Assembly (NCBI GenBank): GCA_934438135.1
Contig: CAKSBP010000002.1
Coordinates: 62,001-126,000 of the forward strand
Direction: 5' to 3'
DNA length: 64,000 nucleotides
Source: an uncultured Clostridium sp.
Lineage (GTDB): Bacteria > Bacillota > Clostridia > Lachnospirales > Lachnospiraceae
Made by a program: the position numbers and the translations under genes. The notes under the pieces were generated by a model, which was not told where the DNA came from, did not search any database, and saw only the letters and a list, made by a program, of their open reading frames with translations. This document shows, piece after piece, positions 42,930 to 51,626 of the stretch. Position 1 is the first letter of the stretch. Each line of letters opens with the position of its first letter.

Positions 42930-44486
42930 TTCTTTCTCCGTTCGGTTTTTCTTACGATATTCGGCGGGGCTCATTCCAGTGTGCTTTTTGAATTTCATGT
43001 GAAAATAATCTACATTCTGATAGCCGACTTTTTCGGCAATTTCATATACCTTTAATGCTTTATGTTCTAATAAATATTTGGATTGTTCAATTCGAATATT
43101 ATCTACGTAGGAATTAAAGCTGATTCCGGTTTTTTTATTAAAAATTTTCCCTAGATAGGAACTATTATAGCCGAAGAGGGGAGCAATCGTTTCCAGCTTA
43201 ATATTATTCATATAGTTATGTTTTATGTAATGCATGATATTATCGATGATATTTTCACTGGATGTATTTCCAATGGAGCGAATCATCATAAAGAACTGTT
43301 CTTTCATAAGCTTAATAATTTCATATAGGTAATAGGCATGTTCTATAGAATGAATAATCTGGGCATTGGACAGGAACGGAATTTCAATTGTGTTATAAAG
43401 ATGATAAATCTTCTCCCGTACAAGAAGGTATAAATCGGTCATGGAAAGCCGGATGTCAGATATGGAGTCGGGTGCTCTATTTAAAAAGCTTTCCAGATCT
43501 TTCAATGTGTCTAATACCATATCCTGATTCCCGATTTGAATGTAGTTAACCAGCTGGTCAGCATACGAATGAAGCGTATTTTTAGTTAAATGAATGGAAC
43601 CTTCTTCTTGAGGAGGTAGTTCGTTTACACCAAGAGTATGCTGATGTTTGGCACAAAAAAAACGTCTGGAGACTAGTAAAAGAGAATCCTGGAAAGAAAT
43701 GTGAATATCCTCCAGTTTAGAAACCGTTCTTCCATAAGCAATAAAGATAGAATCCAATGGTGAACCTTTCTGAGGACGCTTATTTCGTTGATATCGTTCC
43801 AGGAAGTCCTCAAATCTGGAAAGGGCATGTTCTCCTTTTAATAAAATTACATTTTGATTTTCATACTCAATCCAATCAAAGGTGTTATTCTCACGGTTTG
43901 TGACACGAAGCAGGTCGGCAAAGCTGTAAGAGGGATCTTTTTCATTGTGCCCATATTTTTCATAAATAAGAACCTGATACTGGCTGGCAGAAAGATTGAT
44001 ATCCTCCAGATGAAACGCAGAAGAATCAAATTCTCCAGTAAGCAGATCACGAAGCAGATGTTCTTTTGCTTTGTTTTTATAATTGTCAATCATTTGTTCA
44101 TGTTCCCGCTCTGATTCAATTTGTGATGCAATCTCTTTTATGATTTTTAAGAGTTCATCTTCTTCAATTGGCTTTGTCAGATAGAACTGTACACCGTTTG
44201 CAATGGCTTCCTGCGCATAGGAAAAATCAGAATATCCACTTAGAATAAGTATTTTTCCATTGAATCCATGGGCACGAGCCTCCTTTACGACTTCCAGTCC
44301 TGATAATTTCGGCATCCGGATATCAATTAGTACAACATCCGGTTTTTCATTTAATATGTATGAAAGGGCATCTTCCCCATTAGAAGCCTCTGAAATAGTA
44401 GTAAAGCCAAGTTCATCCCAGTCAATAATACATTTCAGTCCTTGGCGAATGATTGTCTCATCATCTGCAATTAATATAGAATACAT
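42927..44486 (-). CDS. YesN-type response regulator with AraC DNA-binding domain
   Basis: Start taken at the ATG ending at 44486 (MYSILIADDE) behind GGAGG. The 519-residue protein has a receiver domain with the phospho-acceptor Asp near residue 54 (DVVLIDIRMP), a middle YesN linker region, and a C-terminal AraC double helix-turn-helix (TIAPLFGYNSSYLGKIFNKKTG and AEKVGYQNVDYFHMKFKKHTGMSP). It is the likely partner of the YesM-type kinase at 34050-35837 and the likely activator of the sugar operons around it. Confidence 0.93.
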   Translation of the reverse strand: MYSILIADDETIIRQGLKCIIDWDELGFTTISEASNGEDALSYILNEKPDVVLIDIRMPKLSGLEVVKEARAHGFNGKILILSGYSDFSYAQEAIANGVQFYLTKPIEEDELLKIIKEIASQIESEREHEQMIDNYKNKAKEHLLRDLLTGEFDSSAFHLEDINLSASQYQVLIYEKYGHNEKDPSYSFADLLRVTNRENNTFDWIEYENQNVILLKGEHALSRFEDFLERYQRNKRPQKGSPLDSIFIAYGRTVSKLEDIHISFQDSLLLVSRRFFCAKHQHTLGVNELPPQEEGSIHLTKNTLHSYADQLVNYIQIGNQDMVLDTLKDLESFLNRAPDSISDIRLSMTDLYLLVREKIYHLYNTIEIPFLSNAQIIHSIEHAYYLYEIIKLMKEQFFMMIRSIGNTSSENIIDNIMHYIKHNYMNNIKLETIAPLFGYNSSYLGKIFNKKTGISFNSYVDNIRIEQSKYLLEHKALKVYEIAEKVGYQNVDYFHMKFKKHTGMSPAEYRKKNRTEKE

Positions 44487-44868
44487 GTTAACCTCCACCA
44501 GTTATGTTGTTTAAGTTTTTGTAAGTAAGTAACAAAACATTCATAAAATACTTTTACAATTTTATGAAATTGTAACACTTTTTACGAGGCTTGTCAATTT
44601 GACTTCTGGTAAGCCATGCAGAAATCCTGCTAAAAATCCATCTTATCGGCAGGCTCTTCATGGCATGGCTGTCCTTCAGGACTTAATGCATGGCTGTTCT
44701 ACAATACCCACCCCTTGCCATGTCTCTGATAATTAGAGTGTTTTGTGAGAAAAATAGTGGTATTTTCTTTCTTGGACATGTTATATACTACTAATAATAA
44801 AATTGGATACTGGTTTTGATTCCAGGAATAACTACTAAATTAAATACTAGTAATGGAGGAAATCATAT
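44487..44868. other. Intergenic region with repeated CATGGC/GCCATG words
   Basis: The 382-base space between divergent genes contains GCCATGC (44613), GCATGGC (44663 and 44688) and GCCATG (44717), plus CCTGC/GCAGG and GTCC-TTCA-GGAC pairs, so alternative hairpins can form. A possible promoter TTGGAC-17-TAATAA (44772-44800) precedes the alpha-xylosidase gene. No known RNA class is recognised. Confidence 0.5.
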
Positions 44869-47214
44869 ATGAAATTTAGTAATGGATGCTGGCTGCAGAA
44901 AGAAGGGACTGAATGCTTTACACCTGCAGAAGTGTATTTTTCAAAAATTGAACCCAATATGGTGACAATCTGTGCACCAACTTATAAAATTGCACACCGT
45001 GGTGACACTTTAGGAGGAATTAATCTTACGATTAAGATTTCAGCTCCTCAGAAAGAAGTATTGAGAATTCAGACTTTCCACTACATGGGAGTACAGAAGA
45101 AATCGCCCGAGTTCGAATTGAATTTACAGGAAAGTGGTAATTTAAAAGCAGAAGAAAGCGATGAGTTACTGATTATACATAGTGGTGACCTTCGAGTAGA
45201 AATCCAGAAGGAAAACTGCATAATGACTTATTATCGTGGAAATGAAAAGATTACATCCAGTGGAAACCGTGATCTTGCCTATATGAAAACTAATTGGAAA
45301 GGAGTTCCTTATGATGATGGCGGAGAACACGATACCTATATGCGTGAGCAGTTATCTTTGTCAGTTGGAGAGTTAATTTATGGTCTTGGAGAGCGTTTTA
45401 CACCATTTATTAAAAATGGACAAAGCGTAGATATCTGGAATGAAGACGGTGGTACTTCTACGGAGCAGTCTTATAAAAACATTCCATTTTATCTTTCCAA
45501 TAAAGGATATGGTGTATTTGTCAATCATCCGGAGAAAGTATCCTTTGAAGTTGCAACAGAAATGGTAACGAAAGTAGAGTTCAGCGTACCAGGAGAGAGT
45601 CTGGATTTCTTCTTAATTAATGGACCAACTATGAAAGAAGTATTAATGCGTTATACAGATATTACAGGAAAACCATCTCTGCCAGCACCTTGGACATTTG
45701 GTTTATGGCTGTCTACTTCTTTCACAACTAATTATGATGAAGAAACAGTAAACAGTTTTGTTGATGGAATGATTGATCGTGGAATTCCATTGGCAGTATT
45801 TCATTTTGACTGCTTCTGGATGAAAGAGTTTTCTTGGTGTGATTTCACTTGGGATAAAAGGGTATTTCCAGAACCAAAAGAAATGCTTGCCCGGTTAAAA
45901 GCAAAGGGATTAAAAATCTGTGTATGGATTAACAGCTATATTGGACAGGAATCTACCATGTTCCAGGAAGGTGTCGATGGCGGATACTTCATCAAACGTC
46001 CGAATGGAGATGTATGGCAGTGGGATATGTGGCAGTCGGGAATGGCTATCGTAGATTTTACAAACCCAGCTGCAAGAGAATGGTTTGCCGGTAAACTAGA
46101 AGCACTGATTGATATGGGGGTTGACTGCTTTAAGACAGACTTTGGTGAAAGAATCCCGACCAATGCAGTTTACTATGATGGTTCTGATCCACAGAAAATG
46201 CATAATTATTATACTTATCTATATAATAAGACCGTTTATGATGTGCTGATAAAGAAAAAAGGAAAAGAAGAAGCTGTTTTATTTGCACGTTCTGCAACAG
46301 TTGGAGGACAGAAGTTCCCAGTTCACTGGGGTGGTGACTGCTGGTCTGATTATGAATCCATGGAGGAAAGCCTTCGTGGAGGATTATCTTTGACTATGTC
46401 TGGATTTGGATATTGGAGTCATGACATTGGAGGATTTGAAAATAAATCCACAGCAGATGTATACAAACGTTGGTGTGCATTTGGATTGTTATCCACCCAT
46501 TCCAGACTTCACGGAAGTACTTCATACCGTGTGCCTTGGGCTTATGACGACGAAGCAGTAGATGTTGTCCGTTTCTTTGCAAAATTAAAAGCATCCTTGA
46601 TGCCTTATTTATACAGAAATGCCATTGAGACTTCTAAGACTGGTGTTCCAATGATGCGAAGCATGGTAATCGAATTTACACAGGATAAGAACTGTGCTTA
46701 TCTGGATAAACAGTATATGTTAGGAGATTCTTTGCTGGTAGCACCTATTTTCAATGAAAACAGCATGGCAGAATATTATCTTCCAGAAGGAACCTGGACA
46801 AATTTCTTAACAGGAGAACAGCGTGAAGGTGGAAAATGGTATTCCGAAGAACATGATTATTTGAGTATTCCATTGTATGCAAAAGAAGGAACGATTGTTG
46901 CAGTCGGTGCTAAAAATGACGGCCCTGTTTATGATTTTGCAGACGGTGTAACCTATCGTGTATTTGCTGTGAAAGATGGAGTAAAGGCTTCTACAGAAGT
47001 ATTTAATACAAATTCAGAAAAGGAATCAGAAATTTGTGTGGAACGAATCAGCAATACATATAAAATTCAGGTGAAATCTTCAAAACCATGCAGAATTGAA
47101 TTGGTTTCTGTAAAAGGAGCTAAATCAGTTGTAAATGCTGAAATGAAGGAAGAGAATGGAAGCCTGATTCTGATACCGGAATCGACAGAAAGCGAAATTA
47201 CAGTACAGTTTTAG
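44869..47214 (+). CDS. yicI: Alpha-xylosidase, GH31 (YicI type)
   Basis: The 781-residue protein starts behind GGAGG and matches E. coli YicI through the catalytic barrel: FHFDCFWMKEFSWCDFTWD, nucleophile D424 in FKTDFGERIP, acid/base D490 in VHWGGDC, and SRLHGSTSYRVPW. These are the alpha-xylosidase versions of the GH31 motifs, not those of alpha-glucosidases. It removes alpha-1,6-xylose from the end of xyloglucan oligosaccharides such as isoprimeverose units. It has no signal peptide and heads the xylose part of the locus. Confidence 0.94.
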   Translation: MKFSNGCWLQKEGTECFTPAEVYFSKIEPNMVTICAPTYKIAHRGDTLGGINLTIKISAPQKEVLRIQTFHYMGVQKKSPEFELNLQESGNLKAEESDELLIIHSGDLRVEIQKENCIMTYYRGNEKITSSGNRDLAYMKTNWKGVPYDDGGEHDTYMREQLSLSVGELIYGLGERFTPFIKNGQSVDIWNEDGGTSTEQSYKNIPFYLSNKGYGVFVNHPEKVSFEVATEMVTKVEFSVPGESLDFFLINGPTMKEVLMRYTDITGKPSLPAPWTFGLWLSTSFTTNYDEETVNSFVDGMIDRGIPLAVFHFDCFWMKEFSWCDFTWDKRVFPEPKEMLARLKAKGLKICVWINSYIGQESTMFQEGVDGGYFIKRPNGDVWQWDMWQSGMAIVDFTNPAAREWFAGKLEALIDMGVDCFKTDFGERIPTNAVYYDGSDPQKMHNYYTYLYNKTVYDVLIKKKGKEEAVLFARSATVGGQKFPVHWGGDCWSDYESMEESLRGGLSLTMSGFGYWSHDIGGFENKSTADVYKRWCAFGLLSTHSRLHGSTSYRVPWAYDDEAVDVVRFFAKLKASLMPYLYRNAIETSKTGVPMMRSMVIEFTQDKNCAYLDKQYMLGDSLLVAPIFNENSMAEYYLPEGTWTNFLTGEQREGGKWYSEEHDYLSIPLYAKEGTIVAVGAKNDGPVYDFADGVTYRVFAVKDGVKASTEVFNTNSEKESEICVERISNTYKIQVKSSKPCRIELVSVKGAKSVVNAEMKEENGSLILIPESTESEITVQF

Positions 47215-47228
47215 AAATAAAAAAGGGA

Positions 47229-47257
47229 GGTCTGCCTGCGAAGCAGGCGGGCTTTTT
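47229..47257 (+). terminator. Hairpin between alpha-xylosidase and beta-glucosidase genes
   Basis: GCCTGC-GAA-GCAGGC with flanking pairs, followed by GCTTTTTCC. Probably a partial terminator within the operon. Confidence 0.75.
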
Positions 47258-47290
47258 CCAGCTATAGATAGAATAGAAAGGGTGGAAACC

Positions 47291-49429
47291 ATGAACCAGA
47301 AAGAACTGTGGATTGAAGAGATACTGGAACAGATGACCTTGGAAGAGAAGGTTACCATGATCCATGGCGGAGGCCTGTTTAAAACGGGAGCAGTAGAGAG
47401 ACTTGGAATTCCGTCTCTTGTCATGTCAGATGGTCCAATTGGTGTTCGGGAAGAATTTGATAACCAGAGATGGATTCCTGTAAATCAGACGTTTGATAAG
47501 ATTTCTTATTTCCCATGTGGAAGTGCACTGGCAGCGACGTTTGATCCGGAACTTGCAAAATTAAATGGAAAAATGTTGGGGGAAGAAGCCAGAGGAAGAG
47601 GAAAAGATGTAATTCTGGCACCGAGTATTAATATAAAACGAACTCCTCTATGTGGAAGAAATTTTGAATATTTCAGTGAAGATCCAAAACTGACTGAAGA
47701 AATGTGTGTTCCTTTTATTGAAGGAGTACAGGAAAATGATGTGGCCGCCTGTGCGAAGCATTTTGCAGCAAATGTTCAGGAAACTGATCGTATGAAGGTG
47801 GATACCATTGTAGATGATGAAGTATTGAATGAAATCTATTTTAAAGCATTTTATGCGGCAGTAAAAAGAGCAGATGTATATTCGGTAATGGGAGCTTATA
47901 ATCGTTTGAATGGAGAACAGTGCTGTACCAGCAGAAAACTACTGGATGGAGTGCTTCGGGAAAAATGGGGATTTGATGGAACTGTTATTTCAGACTGGGG
48001 CGGCGTTCATGACACGGACGAGGCTGCTTTGTCCTCTCTGGATATAGAAATGGATGTCATTCCTGATTTTGAAAATCATTATATGGCGGATAGATTGATT
48101 CAAAAAATTCAAAATGGAGAAATCAAAGAATCCTGTGTAGATAAAAAAGTCCGTAATATTCTCCGTATGATGAAACGGCTTAAGATGATTGGACCTGAGA
48201 AGGAAGAACGAAAAGCAGGAATTTTCAGCACATCGGAGCATCATCAGGCGGCACTTTCCATTGCCAGAGATTCCGTGGTTCTTTTAAAGAATGAGGAGAA
48301 CAGGCTTCCAATTCAGAAAAAGGGATTGAAGAAAATAGCGGTAATTGGTGAGAATGCAATCCGCATTCATTCTAGCAAAGGCGGAAGCTCAGAGTTAAAG
48401 GCTTTATATGAAAAGACACCATTACTTGGAATATGTCAGCAGCTTGGTGGAAATACGGAAGTACTTTATGCGAAAGGTTATGATGTTCCGGATAATCTGG
48501 AAGATGATATTCAGGAAAACTGGCAGGCAAGAAGTACTCAGGAAGTTGATATTACGAAGATACGAAAAAAAGCAGATACGGAAAAGGAAGATGTTTTGTT
48601 AAAAGAAGCCGTAGAATTGGCGAAAAGCTGTGACCAGGTTATCTTTGTAGGTGGTCTTAATCATGCTTATGATTTGGAAGGTATGGATCGAGTAGACTTA
48701 AAACTTCCATATAACCAGGATCGTTTGATTGAGGCAGTTCTGGATGTAAATCCAGAGACTGTTATTGTGCTGACAGCAGGTTCACCAGTTGGTATGCCAT
48801 GGGCAGATCGTGCAAAGGCGATTGTATTTTACTATTATGCCGGAATGGAAAGCGGGCAGGCAGTTGCAGAAGTTTTATTTGGAGCCGTAAATCCGTCTGG
48901 AAAACTTCCAGAAACCTTTCCGAAGAAAATCGAAGACTGTCTTGCTGTAAAGCTTGGTGAAATGGGAAAAACAGATAGAATTGAACTGAAAGAAAAACTA
49001 CTGGTTGGTTACCGTCAGTACGATACAGAGCAGACGGATGTACAATTCTGTTTTGGACATGGATTATCCTATACAGAATTTAAATATAATAATATGAATG
49101 TAATTGTGAAACCAAACTGTGATAAAATAGAGATTGAAATAGCACTTTCTGTAAAGAATACAGGTAAGGTTTCTGGAAAAGAAAGCGTTCAGATTTATGT
49201 AAGGCCAGCGGAACTAAAACCGGGAAGACCTGTACATGAACTACAGGGATTTCAGAAGGTTGAGCTTCGCCCAGGTGAGGAGAAAGAAGTACATATTATT
49301 TTAGATGAAAAAGCAATTTCTCACTACAAGACAGAAACAGGAAACTTTGAAAAAGAGTCTGGCAGGTATATAATAGAAGCAGGGGCATCTTCCAGGAATA
49401 TAAAGCTTACCAGGGAAATTGTGGTTTGA
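47291..49429 (+). CDS. Beta-glucosidase, GH3
   Basis: ATG 47291 lies behind AAAGGGTGG; a GTG three codons earlier sits on that site. The 712-residue protein has the GH3 barrel with nucleophile D235 in TVISDWGG, the KHFAANVQETDR loop, the second alpha/beta domain and a C-terminal fibronectin-III-like domain (ESVQIYVRP). It has no signal peptide. It would remove the non-reducing beta-linked glucose once the alpha-xylosidase has taken off xylose, so that the two enzymes alternate along the glucan backbone. Confidence 0.92.
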   Translation: MNQKELWIEEILEQMTLEEKVTMIHGGGLFKTGAVERLGIPSLVMSDGPIGVREEFDNQRWIPVNQTFDKISYFPCGSALAATFDPELAKLNGKMLGEEARGRGKDVILAPSINIKRTPLCGRNFEYFSEDPKLTEEMCVPFIEGVQENDVAACAKHFAANVQETDRMKVDTIVDDEVLNEIYFKAFYAAVKRADVYSVMGAYNRLNGEQCCTSRKLLDGVLREKWGFDGTVISDWGGVHDTDEAALSSLDIEMDVIPDFENHYMADRLIQKIQNGEIKESCVDKKVRNILRMMKRLKMIGPEKEERKAGIFSTSEHHQAALSIARDSVVLLKNEENRLPIQKKGLKKIAVIGENAIRIHSSKGGSSELKALYEKTPLLGICQQLGGNTEVLYAKGYDVPDNLEDDIQENWQARSTQEVDITKIRKKADTEKEDVLLKEAVELAKSCDQVIFVGGLNHAYDLEGMDRVDLKLPYNQDRLIEAVLDVNPETVIVLTAGSPVGMPWADRAKAIVFYYYAGMESGQAVAEVLFGAVNPSGKLPETFPKKIEDCLAVKLGEMGKTDRIELKEKLLVGYRQYDTEQTDVQFCFGHGLSYTEFKYNNMNVIVKPNCDKIEIEIALSVKNTGKVSGKESVQIYVRPAELKPGRPVHELQGFQKVELRPGEEKEVHIILDEKAISHYKTETGNFEKESGRYIIEAGASSRNIKLTREIVV

Positions 49430-49450
49430 GAATAGAAAAGGAGGAGAAGA

Positions 49451-50920
49451 ATGTATTTCATAGGCATTGATTTAGGAACATCAGCAGTGAAGCTTCTGCT
49501 CATGAATGAATCGGGAAAGATTGAAAATATTGTTTCGAAGGAATACCCGCTTTATTTTCCACAGCCGGGATGGTCGGAACAGAATCCAGAAGACTGGTAT
49601 GAACAGTCGATTGCTGGTTTAAAAGAATTAACAGCTGGAATTGATAAATCTCAAGTTGGAGGAATCAGTTTTGGTGGACAGATGCATGGACTTGTTATCC
49701 TGGATGAAAAGGATCAGGTCATTCGTCCGGCAATTTTATGGAATGATGGAAGAACCGTAGAAGAATGTGAATACTTAAACGAGGTAATTGGAAAAGAAAC
49801 GCTGTCAAAGTATACAGCAAATATTGCTTTTACTGGATTTACAGCACCAAAATTGTTATGGGTGAAAAAGTATGAACCGGAGAACTTTGCAAAGATTCAG
49901 AAAATTATGCTTCCAAAAGACTATCTGGCATATCGTTTGACAGGAGTACATTGTACCGATGTTTCTGATGCGTCTGGTATGCTTTTGCTGGATGTAAAGA
50001 ATCGCTGCTGGTCAAAAGAAATGTGTGAAATCTGTGGTATATCGGAAAAACAGCTGGCAGAAATCTATGAAAGTTATGAGGCAGTTGGAACTCTGCTTCC
50101 AGAAATAGCAGAGGAACTTTCTATGCCGGAAACGGTGAAGGTAGCAGCTGGTGCTGGTGATAATGCAGCTGCTGCAGTTGGAACGGGAACCGTAGGAGAT
50201 GGAATGTGTAATATTTCTCTTGGAACCAGTGGAACTATTTTTATTTCTTCCAAAGAGTTTGGAGTAGATAAAAATAATGCTCTGCATGCATTTGCACATG
50301 CAGATGGAAACTATCATTTAATGGGCTGTATGCTAAGTGCTGCATCCTGTAACAAGTGGTGGATGGATGAAATTATTGGAACAAAAGACTATGCAAAGGA
50401 ACAACAGGATATTACGAAACTTGGACAAAATCATGTATATTTCCTGCCATATTTAATGGGAGAACGTTCTCCTCATAATGATCCTCATGCAAGAGGAACT
50501 TTTATCGGAATGACTATGGACACCACTAGAAGTGATATGACCCAGGCTGTATTAGAAGGGGTTGCTTTTGCTTTAAGGGATTCCTTTGAAGTGGCAGAAT
50601 CACTTGGTATTCAGATTGAGCGTACAAAGATTTGTGGCGGTGGAGCAAAGAGCCCACTTTGGAAAAAGATTATTGCAAATGTTTTGAACATTAAAGTAGA
50701 TATTATCGAAGTAGAAGAAGGACCATCTTTAGGCGGAGCCATGCTTGCAGCAGTTGCATGCGGTGTATATAAGGATGTAGAAGAAGCAGCTGGGAAAATA
50801 GTAAAAATAATTGACACAGTGGAGCCAGATGAAGAACTGGCAGCAGAATATGATAAAAGATATTCAGTCTTTAAGGAAATTTATCCACAGTGTAAAGCAC
50901 TATTTCAGAAAATGGCATAA
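49451..50920 (+). CDS. xylB: Xylulokinase (FGGY family)
   Basis: The 489-residue protein starts behind GGAGGAG. It has YFIGIDLGTSAVKLLLM (phosphate-binding loop 1), GQMHGLVILD (typical of XylB), catalytic Asp in GAGDNAAAAVG, and the FGGY-type GGGAKSPLW near the end. It phosphorylates D-xylulose to xylulose-5-phosphate for the pentose-phosphate or phosphoketolase route. It sits between glycosidase genes that free xylose and an isomerase gene, all on one strand with gaps under 50 bases. Confidence 0.93.
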   Translation: MYFIGIDLGTSAVKLLLMNESGKIENIVSKEYPLYFPQPGWSEQNPEDWYEQSIAGLKELTAGIDKSQVGGISFGGQMHGLVILDEKDQVIRPAILWNDGRTVEECEYLNEVIGKETLSKYTANIAFTGFTAPKLLWVKKYEPENFAKIQKIMLPKDYLAYRLTGVHCTDVSDASGMLLLDVKNRCWSKEMCEICGISEKQLAEIYESYEAVGTLLPEIAEELSMPETVKVAAGAGDNAAAAVGTGTVGDGMCNISLGTSGTIFISSKEFGVDKNNALHAFAHADGNYHLMGCMLSAASCNKWWMDEIIGTKDYAKEQQDITKLGQNHVYFLPYLMGERSPHNDPHARGTFIGMTMDTTRSDMTQAVLEGVAFALRDSFEVAESLGIQIERTKICGGGAKSPLWKKIIANVLNIKVDIIEVEEGPSLGGAMLAAVACGVYKDVEEAAGKIVKIIDTVEPDEELAAEYDKRYSVFKEIYPQCKALFQKMA

Positions 50921-50943
50921 GCAAATGAGAGGAAGTGTGTGAA

Positions 50944-51582
50944 ATGAAAATTTACAACGTAACGGCAGGTAATTTTTCAAAATACGGAAGAATATTAACT
51001 GGGGTGGAAACAGAGGAACTTGTAAAAGTAATGGAGGAAATGCCATTACCAGATGATGTAGTTTATGAACCATCCATTGAAAGACTGGAAAGCCTTCCGG
51101 TTTTTGATACATTGAAAAATGTTGTTTTTGGTGAAATTCCAATTCAGGTAGGATACTGCAATGGACACAATACTTATTTAAATGCGTTAGAGTATCACAG
51201 AAGCTCTGAAATCAATATTGCTGCAACAGATGCCATTTTACTGTTAGGATGCCAGCAGGATATTAAGAGTGATTTTACATATGAAACAGAAAAAGTAGAA
51301 GCATTCCTAGTACCGAAGGGGTGTGCCGTTGAAATTTATGCAACTACACTTCATTATGCACCTTGTAATGCAGATGATGATGGATTTCGTGTCTGTGTTG
51401 TTCTTCCGAAAGGAACCAATGAACCATTAGAAGAAGAACATGGGAGCAGTGTTGCAGAAGATGGCGAGGATGCCATGCTTGCAGCAAAGAATAAATGGCT
51501 GATTGGTCATAAAGAAGGTGGACTTAAAGAAGGAAGCCATATCGGACTGGTTGGAGAAAATATCTGCATATCCAGCAAATAA
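50944..51582 (+). CDS. DUF4867-family protein
   Basis: ATG 50944 follows AGAGGAAG. The 212-residue protein starts MKIYNVTAGNFSKYGRIL and reads like a cupin-type beta barrel: HNTYLNALEYHRSSEINIAATDAILLLG, then VEAFLVPKGCAVEIYATTLHYAPC with conserved His and Glu. I assign it to DUF4867, which is usually next to sugar isomerase and kinase genes. A sugar mutarotase- or isomerase-accessory role is possible but unproven. It is 23 bases after xylB and 44 before the isomerase gene. Confidence 0.75.
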   Translation: MKIYNVTAGNFSKYGRILTGVETEELVKVMEEMPLPDDVVYEPSIERLESLPVFDTLKNVVFGEIPIQVGYCNGHNTYLNALEYHRSSEINIAATDAILLLGCQQDIKSDFTYETEKVEAFLVPKGCAVEIYATTLHYAPCNADDDGFRVCVVLPKGTNEPLEEEHGSSVAEDGEDAMLAAKNKWLIGHKEGGLKEGSHIGLVGENICISSK

Positions 51583-51626
51583 TTTTAGTAGAAAAGTTTT
51601 ATAAATCAGAAGGGAGAATATAACAT

